From: Cryptomeria japonica
Lineage: Eukaryota; Streptophyta; Pinopsida; Cupressales; Cupressaceae
Length of the DNA: 64,000 nt
Direction: 5' to 3'
NCBI RefSeq assembly: GCF_030272615.1
Contig: NW_026729338.1
Location: forward strand, 1-64,000
Made by a program: the position numbers and the translations under genes. The notes beneath the pieces are model-generated. The model was not told the DNA's origin. It was given only the letters and a program-made list of their open reading frames with translations, and did not search any database. This document shows, piece by piece, positions 1 through 9,847 of this stretch (its first letter is position 1; every line of letters begins with the position of its first letter).

Positions 1-1627
1 GTATGTAAAGCCGAATCATGATCCAATGCAGATCATAGGAGACAAGGATGCAGGAATTCTTACAAGAAGAAAGGTCAGAGAAAACTCTTGCACGATCTCT
101 GAATTCGAGCCTAAAAAATTTAAAGAGGCAAATAAAGATGAAGACTGGATCAAGGCTATGGAAGAGGAACTTGACCAGATAGAAAAGAATGGTACATGGT
201 CTTTGGTACCCAGACCTAAGCATAAAAATGTCATTGGCACCAAATGGGTTTTTAGAAATAAGTTGAATGAAGATGGCACAATGGTAAGAAATAAAACCAG
301 ACTGGTGTGTAAGGGATATGCTCAAGAAGAAGGAGAAGGCTATGGAGAAACCTTTGCTCTAGTAGCTAGATTGGAAGGAGTTTGTATGCTTCTTGCATAT
401 GTAGCCTTCAAGGGATTCAAAGTATATCAAATGGATGTAAAATCTGCATTCTTGAATGGAATACTTGAAGAGGAGGTGTATATAGAGCAACCAGATGGGT
501 TTGCCCTATCAGAAGACAATGACATGGCGTGTAGGCTACATAAAGCCTTGTATGGATTGAAGTAGGCACCTAGAGCATGGTATGAACACTTACACTCCCA
601 TCTTGTGAAGATTGGATTTGAAAGAACAAGTGAAGATAGCAATATATATTTGAAGTCAGAAGGAGATCATATTCTAATCTGTGAAGTATTTGTTGATAAC
701 ATAATTTTTGGTGGAGATGACAAGATGAGTCATGATTTTGCAGATGAGATGAAGAAGGAATTTGAGATGTCACTTATAGGGGAGATTAAGTTCTTCATTG
801 GACTACAGATTCAACAAATGAAAGATGGTATCTTTGTCACCCAATCTAAGTATGTCAAAGAGGTGTTGAAGACCTTTGGCATGGAAGACAGCAAACTGGT
901 TGGTACACCGATGGTGACCGATTGTAAATTGTCAAAAGAAGATGACTTAGCGTTGGTAAATGAGAAGGAATATCAATCAATGATTGGTAAGTTGCACTAT
1001 GTGGTACATAGCAGACCAAACACTGCACATGCAGTGGGCATTACTGCACAATTCCAGAAAAGTCCAAGAGAATCGCACTTGGTAGTAGTCAAGCGGATTC
1101 TTAGATATCTGAAGGGAACCATTGACAATGGATTATGGTATCCATACAGTAATGATTTCAACTTCAAAGTGTTTATAGATGCTGATTGGGCTGGTAATGT
1201 GGATGACCAGAAGAGCACAACCAGTGGTGCATTCTTTCTTGGTGGTAGACTAGTCTCATGGATCAATAAGAAGCAGAGTTGGATCTCTCAGTCTACAACA
1301 GAATTTGTTGCAGCATTTATGAACTGCACCTAGACAATTTGGATGAAGCATGTATTAAGTGGGTTCAAAGTTCTTGTATCTGAACTAGTGAGTATATTCT
1401 GTGACAACACAAGTGCAATTAATATTTCCAAGAATCTAGTTTTGCATGCTAGAACCAAGCACTTCGAGCTCAAGTATCATTTCTTGAGGGAGAAGGTTCA
1501 GAACAAAGAGGTTGTATTGGAACATGTTTCTAGTAAGGAGTAGTTAGCAGACATATTCACCAAGTCTCTACTGAATGCTATATTTACCTATTTAAGAGGT
1601 GAATTAGGGGTGCTACCCCTTCAATAG
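1..1627 (+). pseudogene. Copia element A pol, RT and RNase H part (left copy, 5' cut by window)
   Basis: This is the C-terminal half of a Ty1/copia polyprotein: reverse transcriptase (about 140-900) then RNase H (about 1170-1600). Visible motifs are [31 protein letters not shown], the catalytic-loop equivalent FVDN, RYLKGT, DADWAG and the C-terminal LADIFTK. One reading frame runs to the natural stop at 1625-1627. It is broken only by TAG at 563-565, 1331-1333 and 1541-1543, each where Gln is expected. The catalytic YVDD motif reads FVDN (Asn at 698-700), which should abolish polymerase activity, and the conserved FAPVAR reads FALVAR. The style fits the SIRE/Maximus-like lineage (inference). 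The element is dead. Confidence 0.95.
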
Positions 1628-1864
1628 GTGAACTAAAGGTGTGTGCTCCACATTAGTCAGGTGTTACATTGATAAATCTTTTTTAGGATTGGTGTGTTGA
1701 AGGATGCTACTCCTTAGGGGGAGCAACATAGTGGAACATAGTTGTTTGTCCCTCCACTTTGGCATTGTTGTCAAAGGGAGAAGATGTGAAGCAGATAAGA
1801 TATCTGCAGTATTGGGGAGAAGATGTGAAGTAGAGAGATATCTTTGTATATTGCCATCAATGCC

Positions 1865-1875
1865 AAAGGGGGAGA
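1865..1875 (+). other. Polypurine tract of Copia element A
   Basis: AAAGGGGGAGA lies one base before the TGTTGG that starts the 3' LTR. This is the plus-strand primer site of LTR retrotransposons. The same tract and spacing recur before the LTR of element B. A second purine run, TTAGGGGGAGCAAC, lies about 150 bases upstream near 1715. Confidence 0.85.
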
Positions 1876-1876
1876 T

Positions 1877-3318
1877 TGTTGGCATATGTGTAGAGCTTGA
1901 TGACATGATGATATTGTATGTTGTCATTGATGTCAATATGCTGAAGTATGAACTGATATATTGAAGTAAGCAAACTAGCAAGAGAACCGGTATGATACTG
2001 TGAACCAGTATATGTGAAAAAGTGAAGCGGTATGTTGGAATTGGACTGAGAACTGGTATATATATGGGAAGTTTTATATTGGGGTTTCATTTGGCATGAC
2101 TACCGGTTGGTAGTCTCAACTTCAGGGTTTCTGGTTGATGCATTCCAAGCCTATGTGATTCAACCGATGACATCTTGTGATGAGTTAGCATTGTAATGAA
2201 GATCAGATCATGTTGCCACATCAACCTTGTGCGTGTGAAGGATTTCCTTGAAGATCTTGCATGAAGAAGATTGATCTTATCTACCTCAGGAATGTGTGAA
2301 GTCTCTGTAAATAATGGAGAGTGTGTGATGGGTTATCAACTTCCTGAAGTGGCAAAGAATGAACGTTGGAGAACATTTTGAGATCTATTCAAGACTGTTG
2401 TATTCAATACGGTATGATTAACAGTCAAGATTGAATCAACTGAATTGTTAAACCTAAATGTTTAGGGTTTAGAGTTTATGATACCGACCTATCTATTTCC
2501 TATAAGGTCGATGATGTTTTTCATTTTGAAGTTGTTGGCAAATGTTATGTATGTATCCAAGTGAAGAGATACCTGATTCTTGCTAGACCGAAGAAGTGTG
2601 TTGATACCTGTAGAGTGTGATTGTAGAAGCAAAGGAGCTAAAGAGGATCTGCCTTGGCATTGTGTGTTGTTATCAGATCAGTGTATTACCTATTGATTTC
2701 TAACCATTTCAGCAGTTAGAAAATCCCTTAACCGGGTAGCTTTAACAAGCTTTGTGTAAATCCTTTAACAGGGTGACTCTATTCAATGAGTTCTTCAAAT
2801 CCTCTTGTGAGGTAACCTTTAACAGGGTTGTAAACCTTTAACCGGGTATTTAGCCATCCCTTAACTGAGTGATCCCTAGCAGGATCGGTTCCTAGCAGAA
2901 CCTATTGTAAAAGTATTTAACCAGACTAGGCTCATAACAGAGCGGACTTCAGAAGAGTTCAAAGAATAGCTTGTGGGTATTCATCCCCACCGTGGTTTTT
3001 CCTAGTTGGGTTTCCACGCGAAAAATCAGTGTGTCATGTGTGATGCTTTTCATGTGATGGTTTAGTGTTTTATGTTAAGTGGTAATGCAAGTTGATTCAA
3101 TGGTCATAAGTATTTCTTATGTATTACTTGCTTAAGCTTTTGTGTGTTTCACAGTCTCACTGTGTTGTTACCGGTAGTGCCCTGTTTTAGATCGGTGATC
3201 CTGTTTACTAGTTAGTGCAGTCTCTGCAGTCAAAGTGGTTTTGGAGAGATTTTGTCTATACCGATTCACCCCCCCTCTCAGTATCTATTGAGTACTTACT
3301 ATTCATCATTATTCATCA
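1877..3318 (+). mobile_element. 3' LTR of Copia element A (left copy)
   Basis: It begins TGTTGGCATATG directly after the polypurine tract. It ends about 30-37 bases past a CACCCCCCCTCTCAG block that is shared by the other Copia LTRs in this window. The end is placed at a CA near 3308-3318 and is uncertain. Within it, about 2725-2900 holds several degenerate CCTTTAACCGGG-like repeats. A single TTTAGGGTTTAG at about 2460 is conserved in related LTRs here and is not telomeric. The 5' LTR of this element is not in the window. Confidence 0.8.
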
Positions 3319-4983
3319 AGATCCACCCTCTAGGTACACTTTCTCTCCTTTGTTTTATATCCCCAATTTTGTTCTCACCTCTAGTTTTATATATTCTATC
3401 ACTGCTTCCATGTTGTTGATGAGATAAAAAATAGGAGTTCCTATTCTTTTCTTCATACATCCGTCTTCCTATCACTTGGCTCTCTTCATTCTCATTTTTT
3501 ATTCTTTTTGCCAGTGTTTTTAGTTCCTCAAGGCTAATGACAATTTAAATAGGTAGAAATAGTGGTGAAGCAGTCGAAGGAATGATGGTAGAGATCCTAG
3601 CAAAGACACGTAAAATTCAAATCTGATATTCTTAACAATAATATAGACACGCCAAGACCAAACATGATCTCATTGAAACAAATATGGGCCCCACATATAG
3701 TAATACAATGGTGTTGTTTGAGGTCTTTAATTATTTGCACAATACCATAGTGAAGTAAAGAGGAAAATTCAAAATATAATTGAATCTTTAACTCACCAAA
3801 ATTTGTTCTCCTTGTCAGAAGTTTAACGAAATAGATCCGGCGTGAAACTTTTATCAGGTGCATGAGACACAGTTTGGTGGGCTATGCCCACGTAAAAATA
3901 GCCCATCGGTTAATAATAGCTATGAGAAACTAACTAGAGAAAAATCCTTCCCTATTAATTTATTCTAATATCTTTTCAAATAAATGAAATAGTTAGTAAA
4001 GAATTAAGAGAGGTAAGTAGTAATGTATCTAGTATAAAATTAATTCAATAAATTATTTCTTCTTATTGATTTCTTATTAGGCTAAATCAAGAAATCTAGA
4101 AAGGAGACAAACTAATTAATTAATTAATTAATTTTTCATTTAACCTCACTCTTAAAGAAAAAGTATGTTACTAAGGTTTAGTTAATAATTAATCAAAAGG
4201 GTAACCTTAATCAAGGTAAATAATTCTTTGAGGTCATTTACGCCACAATTTTTATATATGCATGTGCATGTGGAGTGAATATATTTGCCACAATATTTAT
4301 ATAGGCATGTGTATGTGGAGTGAATATATTTATGTGTTTCTTAACCCGAATTTTTTTATCCCACGTATCTTTATTTGGGTGACAGTACCTTCCTGCGAGC
4401 TATGATTTTCTTAAAAAAATTAAATACTTCTACCTGATACAACTCTAACATTTATGCAAGCAATAAATCTTTGTGTCTTCAATGGGATAATAATGAATCT
4501 ATCCATGTAGTGTTTAAATATAGTTAAATTTCAATTAGGAATGGTAGTTAACTCTTAGTATAAATCGAGTCAATAGGATACTTGTTGATGCAAAAAAATG
4601 CCAAGTGAAGGTGAAGTAAAAAAAAGGGGTTTCAATTTGCTTCATCTCTGAACCTACTTATCCAAGATTTGGGATTTGATAGTGGAAATAACATATTTAT
4701 ATAAATCTCCATGAAAGAAAATCTTTGAAAACAAATTAGACTCTCATGAAGAAAACCAATCTTTATAAAGGAAACAACTCAAAAGAGAACATAAGCATTA
4801 TAATCTTTATAAAACCTTCCCTATCACCATTGCTTTTCTCTCAATTATGATTGTTTGCTCTCTTAACCTTAGTTGTTGTTCTCTCCTAGATTTGTGATAT
4901 TCCCTTGAGCTACTAATACCACCATGATTTTACGACGCTTCTATAAAGTTGTTGCTTATGTTTTTCAAGGAAAACTAGATATA
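3319..4983. other. AT-rich stretch without recognisable gene
   Basis: No convincing coding region is seen on either strand. Small structures are a TTAA microsatellite at about 4111-4134 and a 45-bp tandem duplication (4242-4286 and 4287-4331, each with GCCACAA and GTGGAGTGAATATATTT). The open frame at 3597-3863 (minus) matches no family I know. The right end is the target site of the retroposon that follows. Confidence 0.6.
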
Positions 4984-5001
4984 TGACATTCTTATGTGTT
5001 T
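4984..5001. repeat. Target-site duplication, left, of retroposon
   Basis: TGACATTCTTATGTGTTT here is repeated exactly at 7518-7535. An 18-bp perfect direct repeat flanking a minus-strand element with an A-rich 3' end is the signature of target-primed reverse transcription. Confidence 0.9.
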
Positions 5002-5292
5002 TTTATATTAAAAGCAGCCAAAACTAGGGGGTTGTCCCAGGTACAGACAAGAAAATAGTGGATAAACAACTATCAGCAGAGAAAAAGAAAAATCACAGCC
5101 TCCTAAACTTTCCTCTATCAAAAAATTTAAACATGCTATGCATATTAACCGAGTATATAAAAGTCATAATTAAAATATGCCATGTAGGGCAAAAGATAGT
5201 TAAGTCCAGGAATAACCATAAATCCTAACTATAAGCTGATAGACCATTAGGGCCATTCAAAAAACTAGAAACCCAAACCATAGAAAACACAA

Positions 5293-6685
5293 CTACTTCT
5301 TTTTGCCATGGCTCCTCTTGGAGAGGAGCTTCCTTGCCCATTCCTTGGTGACAAATTTAAAGAGCTCCTTGTAGTCCCCATCCTCCTTTCCTTTACCTTT
5401 GAGTGTGCTTTCCTGTAAGAGACAAAGAGTGGTCGCAGAGATGTGCATGACATTCAGAGAAAACCTTGAGACATCATGCAACTTGTTCTCAATGGCCTCT
5501 ATTCTACTGGTAATATCCTGCAGGTTTTCAATCATGCCATCCATTTTCTTTTCCAAATCCGTCAGTTTTCCATCTACTTCCTCTTTGATGTTGCTCACTT
5601 CCTCAACCACCATCATCTTATCAAACTTGAGAGTAGGGGATAGAGATTTTTTCGAGATTTGGGACCAACATCTAGGCTAATGGAATTTTTAGGGCTCCCA
5701 AACACATGGGTGGAGCTGGCAGAGTGGGGGGTAAAGGCAGACTGAAACAAGGCTGCATTACCAGAGGGGATGGGATTCCTAGTTTCATGGGATGAAGAGG
5801 GGTCCCTTAAGGATTTCTCAAGGGGTTTGGACACCAATCTCACAGAGCGGCGGGGAGTGTTAGCTTCATTTGTAATCTCCACATCAAAGTCGATTTACTG
5901 AATTCTCACTTTATTGGGGGGTTTTGAATCCTCCAAGTAGCGCTTTTTTACTTTTCTTATTAGAGGAGCTAGGTCCAGGAAACTAAGGGGGGCTTATGTC
6001 AGGGTTATCAATAGCTATGGCTGAAGATTGGCTTTCAAACACATTGTGGACATAAATCGTGCGAGGAGGACAGAGGGCTAAGTGGAAATTGTAAAGGCAG
6101 AGGATAAGGCCTTGGTGGAGAATAGTAAAGTCCTTGCCTTTCTTCTTGGCTTCCATAATATCTCTCACATTAGAATCCATAGAGTGCAATAGAAAAAAAG
6201 GAACAGAGATAAGATCTTTATTCCTAAGATGGTAAAGGAAAGGAAGGTGATAGTAGTAGAAAACCCCATACCGTCCTTCAAGGGTGAAATACTTCATGAT
6301 GATATAGTAGATCTCATCCCAAGGCGACGCAAGATCTTCTCGATTGAAGCCGCCAACCCCTCACAGGGTTCTCCCCATCACGGAAAAATTGGTTTAGACT
6401 GGTGATGTTTGATATGCGGCTTTGTTTCTTCCATTTCTTGCCCTCCATGGACATGCCCGTCGATTGAGCAATCACATCTTCTTTGACTTTGAACAAGATA
6501 CAATCCATAGTGACCCTTCTGTCCTCCCAAGAGGCTACAATTTTCTTCGATAGTCTCTCGTCATTTCCTTTCATGCTCTCCATGAATTGATCAATGCCTC
6601 CTTTTGAGCAAACAAAGAAAACTGCCGACTTGGCTTTGAATTCACTTGTTTTATCAGGTTCAAGTCTCAGTCTGTCACCCCTCAT
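5293..6685 (-). pseudogene. Unrecognised protein ORF inside LINE retroposon (broken)
   Basis: A plausible start is the ATG at 6685 with A at -3. The first part (about 6685-5985) is a globular region with WEDRRVTMD, MEGKKWKK and MKYFTLEGRYGVFYYY. It loosely resembles the layout of plant transposon-associated mobile-domain proteins, which I cannot confirm. A basic linker follows (IRKVKKRYLEDSK, TPRRSVRL), then a coiled coil (VEEVSNIKEEVDGKLTDLEKK onward, from about 5616) and a Lys-rich end, HGKKK. The frame is lost near 6360, at a C run near 5988 and at an A run near 5645. One in-frame TAA lies near 5895. The frame keeps coherent protein-like composition throughout, so a real gene once existed. 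Function unknown. Confidence 0.6.
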
Positions 6686-6787
6686 GGTCGTTTCCTCTAG
6701 CTTAGAAGAGCAAATGAAAAACAGGGCAGCAAGGATACAGAGCCGAACCAGAGCAGAAGAAGAGTTGAGAAGAAAACTCAGCAAATT

Positions 6788-7150
6788 CTAGAATAAAATC
6801 AAGCAATAATCACTGTGATTATTGCAAGTTGTGTTTAAATAGATTTCCCCATCATGAAATCTATTACACTCATGTGAACCATCAATCCACCCAATGTGAT
6901 TTAGCCGAGCCCAGCCATTTCCATCATCACTGCCAATGACATTCATCTGGAAGATAAATAGAAAATTGCATTTCCCGATATCGGTACTATGCCAATAAAT
7001 ATCATCATTATTTAAACCCCCTTGAGACTGAAGACAAGGCCATATGCAGCTACGTGGCAACCCCAACCCATGATGGGCGGGTTTTCCCTCCAAATTCAAA
7101 ATTTGGAAATTGATCCTCTTCATCTGATAAAAATTAGAAAGATTCGTCAT
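6788..7150 (-). CDS. Small open frame between LINE RNase H and extra ORF, hypothetical
   Basis: This is an open frame of 120 codons on the minus strand inside the retroposon, just after the RNase H stop. It starts with ATG. The translation (MTNLSNFYQMKRINFQILNL onward) matches nothing I recognise and has no clear domain. It may be LINE 3' UTR or 5' leader of the extra ORF read by chance. Confidence 0.2.
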   Translation of the reverse strand: MTNLSNFYQMKRINFQILNLEGKPAHHGLGLPRSCIWPCLQSQGGLNNDDIYWHSTDIGKCNFLFIFQMNVIGSDDGNGWARLNHIGWIDGSHECNRFHDGEIYLNTTCNNHSDYCLILF

Positions 7151-7155
7151 AAGAC

Positions 7156-7517
7156 TTAGTTTTTTTCTTTCTCTAAGATCTCCTTGGTGGTCATTGGTAG
7201 CAGATTAGTGTTCCTCCAACATCGTAAGTTGTTTTGCAGCTTACCCACAACAACCATAGAGTTAGCAGCCGCATTCCCTTCTCTGAAAAATGTGCCAGAT
7301 AGTGAAACAGTCAAGGTTAGCCAAAAACATTCTTGCATCCCTCAAAATAGAATCCACTTTCCAACCCACTATAGATCTACCACTGACGATTTCCACAATA
7401 AATTTAGAATCACCCTCAATTTCCAATTGTCTAATACCTATAGCAATGGCGAATTTTAGACCCCATAGGAGAGTCATTCCCTCAGCTTGAGTGATAGTAT
7501 GATTCTTCAGGCTACCC
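7156..7517 (-). pseudogene. L1-type LINE RNase H domain fragment
   Basis: The translation contains AEGMTLLWGLKFAIAIG then LEIEGDSKFIVEIVSG, which is the plant RVT_3/RNase H-like domain found at the end of L1 ORF2. It includes the acidic EGDS motif. The end, REGNAAANSM, is reached only after a frameshift near 7270-7300. The fragment begins abruptly at the 5' end of the retroposon, as expected for a 5'-truncated insertion. It stops at about 7156. Confidence 0.8.
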
Positions 7518-7535
7518 TGACATTCTTATGTGTTT
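7518..7535. repeat. Target-site duplication, right, of retroposon
   Basis: Exact copy of 4984-5001. Joining 4983 to 7518 restores a continuous pre-insertion sequence. Confidence 0.9.
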
Positions 7536-7539
7536 AGCT

Positions 7540-7748
7540 GTAATAGATGAGTAATAGTCATTTATTTAGTCATTTTTATTTATGTGACTAATTATTTAGT
7601 TGTGTTTCTTGCCCGATGACCAAATTAGTCATTTATTTAGTCATTTATAGTTGTATTGCAAAAAATAACTAGAATTTAGTCATTTTTAGTTGTCGTGACT
7701 AAAATTTTTAGTCACGTAGTCATTTATTTTTCATATTTCTACTACTGT
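7540..7748. repeat. Subterminal-repeat-like block with 23-bp palindrome
   Basis: TAGTCATTT occurs six times here, plus inverted forms (GTGACTAAT, GTGACTAAAA). At 7694-7716 two 11-bp arms, CGTGACTAAAA and its exact complement, flank one T. The block ends with TTTCTACTACTG (about 7736-7747), one base from the TTTCTACTAGTG end typical of CACTA transposons. Arrays of short direct and inverted motifs near such an end are usual for CACTA elements. No matching left end was found, so the assignment is tentative. Confidence 0.45.
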
Positions 7749-9181
7749 CATGATGATCATATACCTCTTCTTGAGGATAATATTATTCTTCCTCTCAGGG
7801 AAAGATATAATCTTTTCCCCAAAGAGGGATATATTCCTTCTCCTATGGATGAGTCCACTCTTCCTTGCAAGGATAGAACTTCTCCCCCTCCCAAGTGTCA
7901 AGCTATTCCTCCTAAGGGTAGACCTATTCCTCCTCATGATGGAGCCGGTCTCCTTACTACACCTCTCATTCCTCCTTTATATGGTGCAATTTTGCCTCAT
8001 ACATCTTACAAAGAGAAGCAATCGACCTCTCCTATTGTTGAATCTAAAAGACCTCAACCCATTCATCATTCCTTAAAAGAAGAAAGCAATCCTATACCTG
8101 ATGAACCAAAACCTTCACAACCTTTAGCTAAAACTAAATAAAACTAGAACATTGATAAACATTGAACAACAAAAAAATCAACATACATCTTACAAAGAAA
8201 AGCGACCGACCTCTCCTATTGCTCAATCTAAAAGACCTCAACCCATTCATCCTTCCTTAAAAGAAGAAAACAAGCCTATACCCGATGAACCAAAACCTTC
8301 ACAACCTTCAGCTAAAACTAAATGAAACTAGAACACTGATAAACACTGAACAACAAAAAAATCAACTGTAGTACCGAATCTCATAACTCGAACAAATCTT
8401 CTTCCTACACCTACTACACTTCCATTAAATATGTTGTGATTCCACCTCCTACATCTTACAAAGGAAAGTTATCGAGATCCCACATCTTTCAACCTATAAA
8501 ACCTTCTCCTTTTATCATTCTCTAAAGGAAGAGAAGAAGCCTATGCTTATTGATCCCAAACCTTCACAACCTTTAGATAAAACTAAAATAAACCATAATG
8601 TGAAAGAATGCCAACAAAGACATCGTTCTAGAGCTCGTGAACTTGCTTCTCAACCTATTTCCACCTTGAAGACACCAAATGTTGACATGATCCCATTTGT
8701 CCAGCCTTCACCTAACCCTATGGAGTAAGTTCAACCTAAATCTCCAAGACATAAAATAATTAAGAAAAATGATGGTTCATGTTCTATTCCAATTAAAGAT
8801 CCCATTTTTATTAAGCTTGATGAAGAGATAGATGAAAATGATGTTCATGCTAACAATGTTGATACAAGTGATGAATATGGATATTTTGACGTTGATAATG
8901 ATTTATCTAAACAATTTTCACAAGAACTAATCCTAGGTCCAAGTAATAGACAAAGTGATCCATCATTAGGGCATGGTCCTTGTTTGGAACTTGTGATAGC
9001 TCCATCTACTATGCTCGAAGTTGATCCTCTTGCATATTGTCCACCTTGCCAAAACATGTTCAACAAGATGGGGAGGTGGATGACTTACTTGATTATCTTC
9101 ATTTGTGTCGTAGATCCCCTCTCTCTCTCATTCATAACCTTCTTCTATTTGTTTCTTAATTCTTCTATTTGTTGTCCCTAG
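7749..9181 (+). pseudogene. Pro/Ser/Lys-rich ORF region at 3' end of a Gypsy internal domain
   Basis: Reading frames here encode repetitive, Pro-rich protein (PIPPKGRPIPPHDG, DEPKPSQPLAKTK) and then an acidic stretch (LDEEIDENDVHANNVDTSDEYG). The second part is open from about 8543 to 9181 apart from TAA at 8726-8728. The region lies upstream of a polypurine tract and LTR (9848), so it sits where Gypsy elements may carry an extra 3' ORF. I do not recognise the protein. Internal 184-bp tandem repeats put a stop codon in each unit. Confidence 0.45.
8001..8610 (+). repeat. 184-bp tandem repeats within the Pro-rich ORF
   Basis: Units start at the words ACATCTTACAAAG at 8001 and 8185, and a more divergent unit starts at 8451. 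The first two are closely alike and each ends in codons for KPSQP...KTK followed by a stop (TAA, then TGA). The period of 184 is not a multiple of 3, so expansion breaks the frame. Confidence 0.85.
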
Positions 9182-9847
9182 TGTTATCTACTTGAGGATG
9201 ATGCAAAGCATTCATATCTCTTTTGGTCTCTTCCATGTTGATTCAAAAGACACATGTGTTCTTCTTCCATAGTGGTTCTACTTTCTTTGTGGGATTAGGA
9301 CAATTCAATGCAAATTTATACATGATATACATTACTTATCATAAGAGCACACTAACCCTAGAGTTAAGTAGAACCCTTGTGTGATTATATTTTGTGATCA
9401 TTATCCTTTGATTTATTCCTTCTTGGGGGCATATCATTGTGATAACATGCTTCTATTTTGGATGAATGTATACTACCTTAAAGTAATTTCTCCTGATAAG
9501 GCATGCACAATTGCTTTATCATGGGGGCATACACTTCGCTCAATAATTCTCTCTTTACATATCTTGATACCCAAGTTACTTTGCAAACTTTGTCTTTTGC
9601 TTTATAATTTTAGTATTTTTTCTTTTCATGACTCATAGTAAGTGAACCTTACTAGGCTTGCATTTGTGGTCCTCTTTCTCTTATGATGTCCCTTTTATCT
9701 CGATCTTGAAGTTGTAAGATACCTAAAGTCCACTAGGGGCTTTGTGTGTCTTTCCTCCATAGCATCTTGATGAATGCCTTTCAATGTGAACCTTTGTACT
9801 TTACTGAGAGTATTCTTAACCTCATACTCCCACTAAAGGGGGATAAA
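9182..9847 (+). other. Gypsy 3' untranslated internal region with polypurine tract
   Basis: No coding region is seen. The stretch ends in ACTAAAGGGGGATAAA (9832-9847), a polypurine tract directly before the LTR start. The same context, more decayed, precedes the LTR copy at 41235. Confidence 0.5.

Larger units (their letters stand above)
5002..7517 (-). mobile_element. 5'-truncated LINE-type retroposon carrying an extra 3' ORF
   Basis: The insert of 2516 bp is bounded by a perfect 18-bp target-site duplication. Read on the minus strand it opens inside an L1-type RNase H domain (5' truncation, usual for LINEs). It passes the RNase H stop at about 7156, then carries about 2.1 kb that includes a long broken ORF (5293-6685), and finishes with GGCTGCTTTTAATATAAAA next to the duplication. 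Plant L1 elements normally have a short 3' UTR. The extra ORF therefore points to 3' transduction of a host transcript, or to a LINE lineage with a third ORF. Confidence 0.85.

Noticed and set aside
2455-2475. Telomere-like TTTAGGGTTTAG
   Set aside because: Single occurrence, conserved in the homologous Copia LTRs (also near 35612), so it is LTR sequence and not telomeric repeat.
3597-3863. Minus-strand frame of 88 codons
   Set aside because: No recognisable motif and AT-rich composition; not supported as a gene.
5399-5680. Plus-strand open frame opposite the coiled-coil segment
   Set aside because: It is antisense to the better-supported minus-strand ORF inside the retroposon.
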